From: a virus
Reading direction: 5' to 3' (one strand)
Length of the DNA: 64,000 bases
Virus record (IMG/VR): IMGVR_UViG_3300025073_000039
Coordinates: 25,433 to 89,432 of that record
A model generated the notes under the pieces. The model was not told the origin of the DNA and did not search any database. It saw only the letters and a list, made by a program, of their open reading frames with translations. Shown piece by piece: positions 7,817-17,304 of this stretch; within the stretch, counting starts at the first letter, position 1, and each line of letters begins with the position of its first letter. A program made the translations under genes and the position numbers.

Positions 7817-8065
7817 ATGGCGAATTGCCTTTCGTGCGGACAAGATTTTGAACCAAAGACTAAGAGACACGCCTATTGCAGCCGTAAATGCTTCCGGAAG
7901 ACGTTTGACGCCAATAGGAGGGCTACGGGAAAACCAGATTATATTTGCTGGTCTTGCCGCACAATAATTAAACTTACTTTCTCACCGAAACTTCAGTATA
8001 GCGCTTGGGTTGTATTTAAGTGCCCCCAGTGCGGGAAGGCGCACAATGAAGATCCTGAAGTTTGA
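7817..8065 (+). CDS. Small zinc-ribbon protein, 82 aa
   Basis: Several metal-binding knuckles are visible: CLSC (residues 4-7) with YCSRKC near 20-25, then CWSC near 44 and CPQC near 69. It probably folds as one or two treble-clef/zinc-ribbon units and may bind nucleic acid or protein. It lies after the terminator, so it needs read-through or its own start site. It ends four bases from the stop of the converging minus-strand giant gene, marking the strand switch. No terminator hairpin is evident in that gap. Confidence 0.72.
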   Translation: MANCLSCGQDFEPKTKRHAYCSRKCFRKTFDANRRATGKPDYICWSCRTIIKLTFSPKLQYSAWVVFKCPQCGKAHNEDPEV

Positions 8066-8069
8066 AATC

Positions 8070-11000
8070 TTATATCGGATTCGCTTCGTAATAAGGCTTG
8101 GCAACTTCTGGAGTATCGTTAAAGATGAATGAAAGTCGGACCTGAAAGGAAGTATGAGAGTCTTCGTATCCACCCCAATTAGAAAGATTACTCTTCTTGG
8201 CGGTTAGAAGCCAAACAGCTATCGTCCTTTTCTGCTCTTCTGTCATATTTGGCGCGACACTGTAGTAATAGTCAGTCACTTCGTCTTTTACTCCATCTTT
8301 AATCTTTTTTATGGCCGCTTTATTATCCTGCTTGACAGACATTATTTCTTTAGATCCTTCATCTTTTTTCTTAGAGAAGAAAGACAAATAGTCTTTTACG
8401 ACTGGATCGCTTATCGGCGCACGTTGAATATTATTATCAGCGAAATATTTTTTTACATTATTCACTCTCGCGTCGTGGGTAAACTGTTGTTCCTTAGCTG
8501 ATAAGCGCTCTGGAAATTCTGGTAAATTAGATACAAGTTTTGCAATAACATCAACAGGGCCCGGTTTCTGTCGTTTTGAACCGATATTCTTCCAATACAC
8601 GGCGAACGCGTTCTTCATTTCATTGTACCTGTCTTGGCTGAATCCTTTACTACTATCAGCGTAGTCATAAATAGCCTGCCGTTCAGAAAGGCTATCAAAG
8701 AAGTTTTTAGCTGCTATATTATGCGGCACTCCTTTAGGTGCATCAAAAAATTTATTTCTCAATAAATCAGACAACTTACTGACACCACCATTGGATAGTT
8801 CCTTATCAAGATTGGATTTCTTTACAGCGTCAGTGGAAGCATTGCTCATGTATTCGGTAAAGGCGTATAGTTTTTGGTTACGCTGCTCCAGCGTTTCTCC
8901 CTGCGCTGGCTTTTTCAATTTCCATCCGCCGATGCTTTCGTCGTTGTCCATAATGCCTTGTATCACGCGCCTGAAAGTAGAATTCTCTCCGACAGATTGG
9001 CCGCCTTTTACTGCTTTCTCTGCTAAATCCATACTATTTTCGAACGTAATTGGGCCTTTCTCATAGTTAGTAAGAGTGGGTGCTTCTTTTCCTCCTTCTC
9101 TTTCGAATATGCCTTTCAACTTATTGGCGTATTCTTCTGGGATTTTGAAGTTGCCCCCTTCGGATTTACCAACAGCGAAAAGCGGACCAGCGTCTCCATC
9201 AGTATCAAAATAAAATTCTCGGTACCCAACTTTATTGTTGACGATCATGCTCTCTCCCAGATCGGTGATGCCACGCTCTTCAGCTGATATTACTTTAAAA
9301 GGCAGTAGGCCTGTCCTTTTTGTGTTAGGATGTCGCGTCGCCAACACAACTTCCGGGTTACCAAGCTTTTCAATTGTTTTGTTGGAAAGCATAATAGAAT
9401 CCTCTGGCACTTCCGCCCATTTACCGTTAGGAGATTTGATAACACCAAAGTCTGGGTAGAATTTACCGTAGTGCGCCTTTAAGAATTGCCCGTTTAGCAC
9501 ATAATCACGCAGCGAATTATGAAGTGCTAATTCTAATTCGTAGCGGATATCACTTCCGTTCTTTCCCCAACCACCATTCTCTAAGATTTTTTTAGTTTTG
9601 CCATACATGTTCTCCCCTAACGCAGTCTTAAAGATATCCTGATATTCGCTCAGAACCGCGCGCGCTTCTTTAGCAGTTTTAGAACCATACACAAGTTCGG
9701 TAAACGCCTTTTTAAATCGTTCGACTGGTTGAGAGTACATCTCCTCTACAACTTTATTTAGTCCGTCGGCGTAACCAAACTTACTATTAAGATATGGGGA
9801 GAATTTATAATCTTGATCCGGCATCTTTGGGAGTTCATATTTAGCGCGAAAAGCAGACATCGGGAATTCCCCGACGTAGTAGTTTGGTTTGCCTTCGCCA
9901 AAGTTCTCTAGTATCTTTGTGCTGATTTTTACGTTGTTATGTGACGTAATATAGTCGCCTGGTTGAAATTTATAATTTGGGATATACTGTCTTACGTATT
10001 CTTCTATCCGCTCTGCGGTCGCGCTGTCTGGCTTGACGCCGAATAATTCATTTTTTATAATGTTTGGTTTGCCGTCTTCGCCTTTAAACGTTATTACATT
10101 TTTATTAGTCAAGTACTCCTCTGGTTTATGGAGGTACCCGCCTTCTTTGTTAATTCGGATCATGTCATCGGTGTGCACAAAGGAAGCGCCATCAACTATC
10201 TCATGTTTGTTGGCGTCTTTGCCAAAGTTAATGACGATTAATCTTTTTTTAACGTTACTATCGTTGATCGGTTTAAATTCTGCGAAGTTGAACTCCTTCC
10301 AGCGCTTGTTCAACACTGCTTTGTCGTCAGTTTTGCTTAAATTAAGTACATTACTGATAATAAAATCAAAGAATTTATCTGTTCCTTCTTTAATATTCTT
10401 GCTACCGCCGATAATAGGGTCGTACTTAATTCCGAATAAAGTATCAGCAGAATTGCCGGTAGCCCCAAATGGGACATATCCAGCTTCATATAATTTATTT
10501 TTTAAATCCGATATGCTCATTTTTTTACGCATCTTACTATCAACTTGAACCTTCATCACATCTAAATCAGTCCCGCGCTCTTTGTTGAATTGTGCTAACG
10601 ATTCGTCTATAAAACTAGCCGGTTGAGGAGTGCGCTCGATCACGGAAGTTTTTGTAGGTGTGACCAGTATCGCTTTATCCGGAACGCTTTGAGCGGTTCT
10701 CTTAAATAGCGATTTCAGAGCAGCTTTAGACTTTCGCCCAGTGATTGGCGTGTCTATGCCTAATTTTTGGTAGTTTGACTCTACGCTATTAATAAATTCA
10801 TTAAACGCGTGGTCTTCGTTGCCATTGTATTTGTTAACCAGTTCTTTTGATTTAACATACATCTCTTCTGCCGACAGAGATTTTTTAATACCTTCCGCTA
10901 CCTTTATTTGTTCTGGGGTGGCCTTAACTTCTGACAGTTTTTTATCGATATCGTCGCTTAAACCCTTAATTACTCCTTTCTCGTCAAAGCGTCTGAAATC

Positions 11001-14000
11001 TCGGATGTTAACTTTTTCTGTTGCCGGAGCTGGCTGCGGATTTTTCATTGCCAGTTCTACTTTCGGTTCAGCGGTAGAGAACAGATCAAGTTGTTTTGTG
11101 TCGTAGAATTTGTTTTCTGTTGCTGGCGCGGTAACCTTAGGAGCGGTTTGAGGAGTAGTCTGCGTAGGGCGTGAGGCCAATAGCGTCTTCATTTCTTCAA
11201 CAACAGCTTCTTTCGGTTTGGCTTGTGGCGCAATTTGAGGTGATTGCTGCACGGTCTCTTGCTTAGGTGCTATGGTCACGCTCGGTTTAACAGCCGACTT
11301 AGTCGGAGTAGTAAATGTCTTAACAGCGTTATTCGCTGCGTCAGACACACGTTGAGTTTTTTCTTCGGCGCTTACATTAATTATTTTGTCGCGCACCGGC
11401 TTACCTGGGTTAATAGTGTTTTCAGTTTTATTATAAATTGAAGAAAGCATGTCCATTTGGCCAGCAGCTTTTTTCTCTTTCATCATCTGCCTTACTTCCC
11501 TGGTCAAATCTTTCTCCGTCACCGGTTTATAAGATAGCACTCTTGATTCAGGTTTTTTTATTTCTGGCAAAGAAAGTTCTAACTGTTTGGCTTGCCGTAT
11601 CGCTTTCATCGTATCTAAAATACGGTCTACCGTGATCGCTTCTTTGCTCGAAATTCCAATATTGCGCAACACAGATTGAGCGTCCATGTTATTGCCGAGC
11701 GTGTCTGTGCCCATCTTAATAACTATAGCTGGTAGACCCGACTCCACGTTCTTGGCTTCAGCGAATGAAATCTGCACTATTCTAGCGCTGATCCCATTCT
11801 GTTTCATACTATCGTAAATAGTGTCTTTATTAACATCCGAATCGTACAATTCAGCTGGTAAATTTCTTTTCGCAGCTACACTAAGTTGTTTTTGGTTCAT
11901 CTGCTCAGCGATATTCGTTTTACTCGGAGCATACCCAAGATTTAAAAATTCTCCATTTTTATACGCGACAAGAGCAAGATGCTTTTCAGCACTTTCTCCT
12001 GCCAGTTTCCCGGCCTGTTTTACGGCATATGTAATTTCTGGGTTATCAACCAAAAATCCGTACTGAGGGTTGTTAGGATCATAAACAAAGTCAGAAGCAA
12101 ATTTGATCTGGTTGTCTTTAATGATTCCGTCTTTACCCTGTGATGTAATTTGCAAATAAGACGGGCGCACTGTGTTGCCCTCAGCATTAATATAATTATC
12201 TTTTGCGCCAACAAATTTCTTTTCAGAAGCATTTTTAAACGCGACTGGATCTGACTCAGCTGTTATTAAAGGCATTTTTCTTTCTCCAATATCAAATAAA
12301 TCCTTGTTGCCTTCGATAAATCTAACGCCAGCGTCAGGTACAAGTTTAATGCGGTGCGTCGGTAAATCAATGCCATTGTCTTTATTAAGTTGCTCCCAGT
12401 TAACTTTTGATTCAGCATCTAAAGCAATTACCCTGTCAATTTTAGGGGATGTATTCGCAACGGCAATATTTTCCAACCACCGAGAACCGGCAATTAGCTT
12501 GCCAATTTCTTGGTTCATTTTTACCTCATCAATTTCGCCATTGTGGTATGCTTTAATTATTTCTGATTGCGCACGTACATTATCGTTCATTAAATCGCTG
12601 CCGTATTTCATTCTTTGCTCTAAGGCAGACCCAATCGGAGGGGGCTCAGTAGCTCTTATTTTAGCTCTGCCTAACCACAAATTGCGCTGCCCAAGAACAG
12701 AATCGGTCGCTATCTTTTCTGCGTCTGTGGCGATACTTCCCTTAGCTTGAGTAGCGACACCGACTCCATGAAGGCCGCCCATAATAGCACCGGATAAAAG
12801 AGCATTATCAACATCTCCTGAATTGATATACTCTATCATCATACCGGCGAACGCGGCACCGAATGCGCCTTTTACGCTCATAGGAAGGCCAGAGAGAGAC
12901 AAGGCCATGGAAGTGTCAGTAAATACACGTCTTGCGCGGGACCCCTCTTCGTCTTGTTTACTTAACTGCCCGACAGTATTAAAAATTAAAGCATTTTTCG
13001 CTGCAGTCTTGCCATATCCCTTTAGCCCTGGCGCAAGCATTTTTGCTATTATCGGAACAGCTGTAGAAGTTCCTTTCGGCTGAACGTATTTAGCAGCGAG
13101 CGCCGGCTTAGATTCATACTCCATGATCTTGGCTAATTTTGTAGCGCCGGAAGTAACAAGCGGAATTTTCCTTGCTGAGGCGACATACTTAAAGCCATTC
13201 AGTAGTAATCCTTCTACGGCTTTAAATGACGCAATTGCGCCTGCGACATGGCCAGTGACATTCGCGACGCTATTGGCTGTTTTTTCCCATTGTGCCTCCA
13301 CTGTCCCTGGTTTAGGAGCGGCAGCCGGTAAATCAAAATAGCCGAATGTCATTCCGCTTAACACACCTTTTGTAAACGCCGAAGTCATCGGAGGCATTAT
13401 GATATCCAAACTCTTAGCGGCATCGGCTTTAAACGATGTCCACGTCTTTTTAAAGGCTTCAGGGATACCGGTTATGGCGTCTTTTATGCCGGTTGGTGTT
13501 ACTGTTTCCCACTTCTTTTTATACTCTTCAGCAATCTTAGTTGGCAAAATAATTTGTTCATTACCAAATTTGTCTTTTATGGTTTCTTTTTGGTCTAAGT
13601 TTACACCGGCGACGTCTTTGTCTTGCCAGTTAAGCGAGAGAGCCGTGGCTTCATTTTTACTGATTTTACCGGCGGTATATAACGCGCGCGCGACTTCGCC
13701 TACTTTAGTTTTTTTATCGTGGTCAAAAATATTTAGGACTTGTTTATTTTCCAACGTATCTGATCCTTCTAACCAGATTGGGTAAATATGGTCTACTTGA
13801 TATAGGGATGATGATCTACCGCCCAAGAGAATATTTTTTTCGATCTGCTGCTCTGGAGTTTCAAAGCGCCTTTCTGATTTTAAATACGCGCTTGGATTTG
13901 TTGGGTCATAAGCATACTGGCCCCCGCCGACAAACTTGCTTAAAGTGGCAAATTTAGCAGATACTGGCTGCTGCTTAACATAATTTGGATCAAAAGTATA

Positions 14001-14222
14001 CCCAGGATAGTTTTCTTGGATATTTAAACTCGGAACAGATTTTTCAAATTGCACGCCAGCTACAGTTTTTTCCGGTAGAGCCGCGGGAATATTCTTGAAT
14101 TTGCTAACATCTATCGGCTTAGCGCTTTTTAAATATGTGCCTGGGGCTTTTAGCACTTGCGCTGCTCTCTGCCCAACCGTTGCTTGATTGTAACTTGTGT
14201 TAAGCGGCAGTTGATTGGCCAT
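8070..14222 (-). CDS. Giant virion protein with putative single-chain DPBB RNA polymerase (crAss gp66/YonO-like), 2050 aa
   Basis: The C-terminal third carries RNA-polymerase landmarks. D1673-T-D1675-G-D1677 (nt 9192-9206) is the DxDGD metal-binding loop of the beta'-like double-psi barrel. It is preceded 43 residues earlier by RHPNTKRTGLLPF (from residue 1630), matching the beta' pattern RxPxxxRxGxxxF. A beta-like barrel is suggested by VDGASF near 1343-1348 and a KG at 1380-1381. The N-terminus has an HNH-like motif at 144-175 (DHIYP, later N, H and K), two Ala/Gly-rich hydrophobic stretches (about 265-345 and 435-490), and a Thr/Pro linker near 970-1060. In crAss-like phages such a protein is packaged and ejected to transcribe early genes. 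The flanking giant virion genes support the same role here. It could instead be a polyvalent protein with a decayed polymerase. Confidence 0.75.
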   Translation of the reverse strand: MANQLPLNTSYNQATVGQRAAQVLKAPGTYLKSAKPIDVSKFKNIPAALPEKTVAGVQFEKSVPSLNIQENYPGYTFDPNYVKQQPVSAKFATLSKFVGGGQYAYDPTNPSAYLKSERRFETPEQQIEKNILLGGRSSSLYQVDHIYPIWLEGSDTLENKQVLNIFDHDKKTKVGEVARALYTAGKISKNEATALSLNWQDKDVAGVNLDQKETIKDKFGNEQIILPTKIAEEYKKKWETVTPTGIKDAITGIPEAFKKTWTSFKADAAKSLDIIMPPMTSAFTKGVLSGMTFGYFDLPAAAPKPGTVEAQWEKTANSVANVTGHVAGAIASFKAVEGLLLNGFKYVASARKIPLVTSGATKLAKIMEYESKPALAAKYVQPKGTSTAVPIIAKMLAPGLKGYGKTAAKNALIFNTVGQLSKQDEEGSRARRVFTDTSMALSLSGLPMSVKGAFGAAFAGMMIEYINSGDVDNALLSGAIMGGLHGVGVATQAKGSIATDAEKIATDSVLGQRNLWLGRAKIRATEPPPIGSALEQRMKYGSDLMNDNVRAQSEIIKAYHNGEIDEVKMNQEIGKLIAGSRWLENIAVANTSPKIDRVIALDAESKVNWEQLNKDNGIDLPTHRIKLVPDAGVRFIEGNKDLFDIGERKMPLITAESDPVAFKNASEKKFVGAKDNYINAEGNTVRPSYLQITSQGKDGIIKDNQIKFASDFVYDPNNPQYGFLVDNPEITYAVKQAGKLAGESAEKHLALVAYKNGEFLNLGYAPSKTNIAEQMNQKQLSVAAKRNLPAELYDSDVNKDTIYDSMKQNGISARIVQISFAEAKNVESGLPAIVIKMGTDTLGNNMDAQSVLRNIGISSKEAITVDRILDTMKAIRQAKQLELSLPEIKKPESRVLSYKPVTEKDLTREVRQMMKEKKAAGQMDMLSSIYNKTENTINPGKPVRDKIINVSAEEKTQRVSDAANNAVKTFTTPTKSAVKPSVTIAPKQETVQQSPQIAPQAKPKEAVVEEMKTLLASRPTQTTPQTAPKVTAPATENKFYDTKQLDLFSTAEPKVELAMKNPQPAPATEKVNIRDFRRFDEKGVIKGLSDDIDKKLSEVKATPEQIKVAEGIKKSLSAEEMYVKSKELVNKYNGNEDHAFNEFINSVESNYQKLGIDTPITGRKSKAALKSLFKRTAQSVPDKAILVTPTKTSVIERTPQPASFIDESLAQFNKERGTDLDVMKVQVDSKMRKKMSISDLKNKLYEAGYVPFGATGNSADTLFGIKYDPIIGGSKNIKEGTDKFFDFIISNVLNLSKTDDKAVLNKRWKEFNFAEFKPINDSNVKKRLIVINFGKDANKHEIVDGASFVHTDDMIRINKEGGYLHKPEEYLTNKNVITFKGEDGKPNIIKNELFGVKPDSATAERIEEYVRQYIPNYKFQPGDYITSHNNVKISTKILENFGEGKPNYYVGEFPMSAFRAKYELPKMPDQDYKFSPYLNSKFGYADGLNKVVEEMYSQPVERFKKAFTELVYGSKTAKEARAVLSEYQDIFKTALGENMYGKTKKILENGGWGKNGSDIRYELELALHNSLRDYVLNGQFLKAHYGKFYPDFGVIKSPNGKWAEVPEDSIMLSNKTIEKLGNPEVVLATRHPNTKRTGLLPFKVISAEERGITDLGESMIVNNKVGYREFYFDTDGDAGPLFAVGKSEGGNFKIPEEYANKLKGIFEREGGKEAPTLTNYEKGPITFENSMDLAEKAVKGGQSVGENSTFRRVIQGIMDNDESIGGWKLKKPAQGETLEQRNQKLYAFTEYMSNASTDAVKKSNLDKELSNGGVSKLSDLLRNKFFDAPKGVPHNIAAKNFFDSLSERQAIYDYADSSKGFSQDRYNEMKNAFAVYWKNIGSKRQKPGPVDVIAKLVSNLPEFPERLSAKEQQFTHDARVNNVKKYFADNNIQRAPISDPVVKDYLSFFSKKKDEGSKEIMSVKQDNKAAIKKIKDGVKDEVTDYYYSVAPNMTEEQKRTIAVWLLTAKKSNLSNWGGYEDSHTSFQVRLSFIFNDTPEVAKPYYEANPI

Positions 14223-14223
14223 A

Positions 14224-16710
14224 TTAGATTAGAATTTTATTAGGTTGGAATTGGTCCATGATGATAAAGAGCATATCGTCTGGGCTAAAGTCGGCCACTT
14301 TATTTTTCTTCCATTCGGGATTATTCACGTATTGTGAATTTGCAGCGCCGGATAATACACTATCAACAGTTATTTTGTCTTGGCCCGCCAGAGGGTTACT
14401 CTTAACGAAGCTCACAACAGAGTCTAAAACCCCCTCGTTAACTGATCCAGAAAAACGATTCTTCCAGTCTGAAAGAAATTTGTCATCGCTGACTTCGCCC
14501 CAAGTCCGCGGCTTATTTAGACCGGATGTTTTTAATGATAGATCCTTTAACGCGGATAAAACATTATTAGAAGCGTTCTGGTCGCTCCACAATTGGCTTT
14601 TCAGTTTATTGTATATACCGGATTGTAAGGAGCTCAGAAGCTGTTGCGTATTCGCTTTAACAATTTCATTAATACTACCCCGCTCATCGCGTCCAGCTTC
14701 ATTCCAAAATTCTTTAATACGGTTAAGGTAAACATCAACCATCTGTTTAAATGTGGTAGAGCCGGCTGATGCGGTCGCTAGTTGTTGCGCGTTATTTCTT
14801 ATCTCGGTACCGTAGGCCTCAAGAACCCCGTTTGGATCGAGTGACCTTGCGCTATCGCCTTCGGTTACTTTAGATTGGGCGGCAAAATCAACTAACGCGG
14901 CAAGATTGCTGTCGCTAATCGCTATCTTTTTTTGATAGTCCGCCGGATCAGGTACTTGGACTTGGTTGCTGACAGGGCTATTGCTTAATATTTGTTCGTA
15001 TTTGTCCCAGTCTTTTTGGATGTAATTACCAGTGTAAGTTCCAAGCGTAGTTTGACCAAGCTCGGCTGATTTTTTCATTACATCAAGATAGAGGGACTGC
15101 TTCTCAAGTTCGATCGAATCTCGGTTCGCCATGTTAGTATAAAGGTCTTGGAGCATCGCGTCTAAGCGGCTGTAAACTGCCTGCGCTTGCGTCTGGTCAT
15201 TCTTAAATCTGTCTAATTCATCTTGGAATTTAGTCCAGTTGGTGTCGTATAAGCTTTTTAGTTGCTCGGTCTGTGTATTATAAAGATTAATAGATTGGTT
15301 CGCGAAATCAATATAACGCTTCTGTTGGCGCCCCTTTAGAATGGTCAAATAATTCATGTAATTTGACACGTCTTTTTGTCTTGAAGGATCAGCCATGTCC
15401 ATGCCTTTCATCTGCTCTTTGGCTTTATCCATCATGCCGTTGATACCATTAACCACTTCGTCACGCGTAGCAATATAAGTTTTCAGGTCTTCCCCAAGGG
15501 TGTTCCCAGCGGTAATACGCGCCAAAAGTTGGTTCTGAATTTCGTTGATTTTGTATTCTTTTTTGTATTTATCGATTACGTCGTTCGCGTTACCGAACAA
15601 TAAATTGCTATCCGGTAGAGAGTTTTCTGGGATACCAAGATACTTCGCTAATTCACTTTTACGCGCTGGCGAAAGCATACCCTGAGAGAATGTAACAGGG
15701 CCAACGCCTGCTTCAAGCGACTGGTCTAAGAAGCTAAGACCGGTATCATAAGACGCTGGCGCGGCAGGCGTAGCGCCACTGAAATCCATTTTTGTACCAG
15801 CAGAGAACGACTGAGAACCTGTAGGGGCTCCGGTTTGTCCTCCCGATAATCCCGGTACAAAATAATCTCCGGTTTCGCCAGATGGGAGAGGTTGGTATTG
15901 AGACGGTTGTGCTCCAGTTGCTCCCGGCGCCACGGTTGATGTAGCCGCGGCCGGTTGCGCAGTCGTTTGTTTTGATTTTTTTAGAGTATTAATAGCGCTA
16001 AGTAATTGCTGATTGACCGTAGCCTCAGACGCGCCGGGAAATTTACTGCGGAGTTGTTGGGCGGCATCGCTTGCTTTAAATCCATCTTCGACAATCGCTT
16101 TAGCCGCTATTTGAATACCGCTATTAAATTGCTGCGGCACAAGATTCGGAAGAATTGGGCCGCTGAAAAATTTCTTTAATGCTTCAGTCGCCAAAGTTGT
16201 TTTTGGCATAGTGACGAATTGGCTACCTAATCCTGGTTGCGTACGCGCGATATCAACAAGTTTTTTTGCGCCAGTGTCCAAAGCACCGGCAGTCGCAACC
16301 GCCAAATTCCCAGCTGTCTGCGTTATCGGTTTATAAATATTTTCAGGAATCCATTGGAAACCTTTGCCGATGGCTTTGCCGATAGATGTGATACCACTTT
16401 TTACTGCGCTTCCGACTGTTGGAGACATTACAGGATTGGGAATTAATAAAGTATTTCTGGACAGTTGAGCAGGCGCTGGTTGCGGCGCTATCGGCGCTGT
16501 TGTCGTAGGATATTCAATCGCTGCACCTTGTCCGTCATCAATATCATGGCCAAATTTATTACTGGCGGATGTATTCATAGATTTCAAAATCAACGCAGCT
16601 TTTTTACGCTTTGTGCTTCCTGCCGGAGCGTCAAAAGCGTCTCTCAATTCTTTTAGTAGCTGAGGATTCTTCATTACCGCTTCCATTGTAATAGATTTAG
16701 CTTGAGCCAT
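14224..16710 (-). CDS. Large presumed internal virion/ejection protein, 828 aa
   Basis: The start is placed at 16710 (TATATG, MAQAKSITMEAV) rather than the upstream in-frame ATG at 16740, which would overlap the peptidase gene. Residues about 60-130 are Pro/Ala-rich, then comes an Ala/Gly-rich amphipathic stretch. Residues about 230-290 are low-complexity Thr/Ala/Gln. Residues about 390-570 are long polar helices rich in Gln, Tyr and Leu, probably coiled coil. No catalytic motif is seen. It lies between the putative virion polymerase and the M23 peptidase, all with gaps of a few bases, which suggests an ejected inner-core or channel protein like those of podoviruses. Confidence 0.6.
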   Translation of the reverse strand: MAQAKSITMEAVMKNPQLLKELRDAFDAPAGSTKRKKAALILKSMNTSASNKFGHDIDDGQGAAIEYPTTTAPIAPQPAPAQLSRNTLLIPNPVMSPTVGSAVKSGITSIGKAIGKGFQWIPENIYKPITQTAGNLAVATAGALDTGAKKLVDIARTQPGLGSQFVTMPKTTLATEALKKFFSGPILPNLVPQQFNSGIQIAAKAIVEDGFKASDAAQQLRSKFPGASEATVNQQLLSAINTLKKSKQTTAQPAAATSTVAPGATGAQPSQYQPLPSGETGDYFVPGLSGGQTGAPTGSQSFSAGTKMDFSGATPAAPASYDTGLSFLDQSLEAGVGPVTFSQGMLSPARKSELAKYLGIPENSLPDSNLLFGNANDVIDKYKKEYKINEIQNQLLARITAGNTLGEDLKTYIATRDEVVNGINGMMDKAKEQMKGMDMADPSRQKDVSNYMNYLTILKGRQQKRYIDFANQSINLYNTQTEQLKSLYDTNWTKFQDELDRFKNDQTQAQAVYSRLDAMLQDLYTNMANRDSIELEKQSLYLDVMKKSAELGQTTLGTYTGNYIQKDWDKYEQILSNSPVSNQVQVPDPADYQKKIAISDSNLAALVDFAAQSKVTEGDSARSLDPNGVLEAYGTEIRNNAQQLATASAGSTTFKQMVDVYLNRIKEFWNEAGRDERGSINEIVKANTQQLLSSLQSGIYNKLKSQLWSDQNASNNVLSALKDLSLKTSGLNKPRTWGEVSDDKFLSDWKNRFSGSVNEGVLDSVVSFVKSNPLAGQDKITVDSVLSGAANSQYVNNPEWKKNKVADFSPDDMLFIIMDQFQPNKILI

Positions 16711-16714
16711 ATAA

Positions 16715-17296
16715 TTATGAAACTTTCTTATAGAAATCAAATGGGTTAATATATTTGTTGTAAGCGTTTGTGATTCTGTAATCCAAGTGTGAGCCGGTTC
16801 CTCCGTGGAGGCTGTAAGTATTTCCTGTATTGCCCATTCCTCCGATCAAAGTTCCGGGATTAACCGTTTGCCCAACTTTAACCCAGACATTATTTAAATG
16901 GCTATAGCGATGTTTATTGCCTTGCGCGTCTTCGACCAAAACGTAATTACCAGCATTTTTTTCCCCTTGCGCTCTGCCGGTTTTTAAGTCGATCACTTTA
17001 CCACCGACAAATGATGGAATGGGTGTACCAATTTTATTGGCGATATCAAGTCCCGGATGAAATTTTTCTATTCTAGTGCCTTCTCCATAATCAGTCGTTA
17101 ACGTTCCAAGATTAGAAAATTTACCGCCATATTGCGGAGTAGATGATTTCTGTTGTGCAGGAGCATTTTGTGTAGGCTGCTGGCCCAAATTAACAAAACG
17201 GTTAGTATTAATAGATTTTAATTTAGGCATTCTGCTGCTCGCACTAAATGCCATGCTTGTTGCTCCTTGAAATATTTTATTTGGGTCAAGTGCCAT
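16715..17296 (-). CDS. M23-family zinc metallopeptidase (peptidoglycan hydrolase), 193 aa
   Basis: The LytM/lysostaphin-type fold is recognisable: HPGLD near residue 81 gives the first His and Asp zinc ligands, YSHL near 133 the catalytic His region, and GSHLDYRI near 168 the last ligand motif (HLD in place of the usual HLH, a common variant). VKVGQTVNPGTLIGGMGNTGNT is the typical strand-turn before it. The N-terminal 60 residues are a Gln/Pro-rich linker with no signal peptide. Placed among large virion proteins, it probably opens host peptidoglycan during DNA entry rather than acting as the lysis endolysin. Confidence 0.9.
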   Translation of the reverse strand: MALDPNKIFQGATSMAFSASSRMPKLKSINTNRFVNLGQQPTQNAPAQQKSSTPQYGGKFSNLGTLTTDYGEGTRIEKFHPGLDIANKIGTPIPSFVGGKVIDLKTGRAQGEKNAGNYVLVEDAQGNKHRYSHLNNVWVKVGQTVNPGTLIGGMGNTGNTYSLHGGTGSHLDYRITNAYNKYINPFDFYKKVS

Positions 17297-17304
17297 ATAA
17301 TTAA

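Noticed and set aside
10033-10548. 171-aa plus-strand hydrophobic frame and similar frames opposite the 2050-aa gene
   Set aside because: Antisense of coding DNA; the minus-strand frame carries conserved polymerase motifs.
13698-13802. Free-standing homing endonuclease (intron) explanation for the HNH motif
   Set aside because: The motif is in frame within a continuous 2050-aa gene and no intron boundaries were seen.
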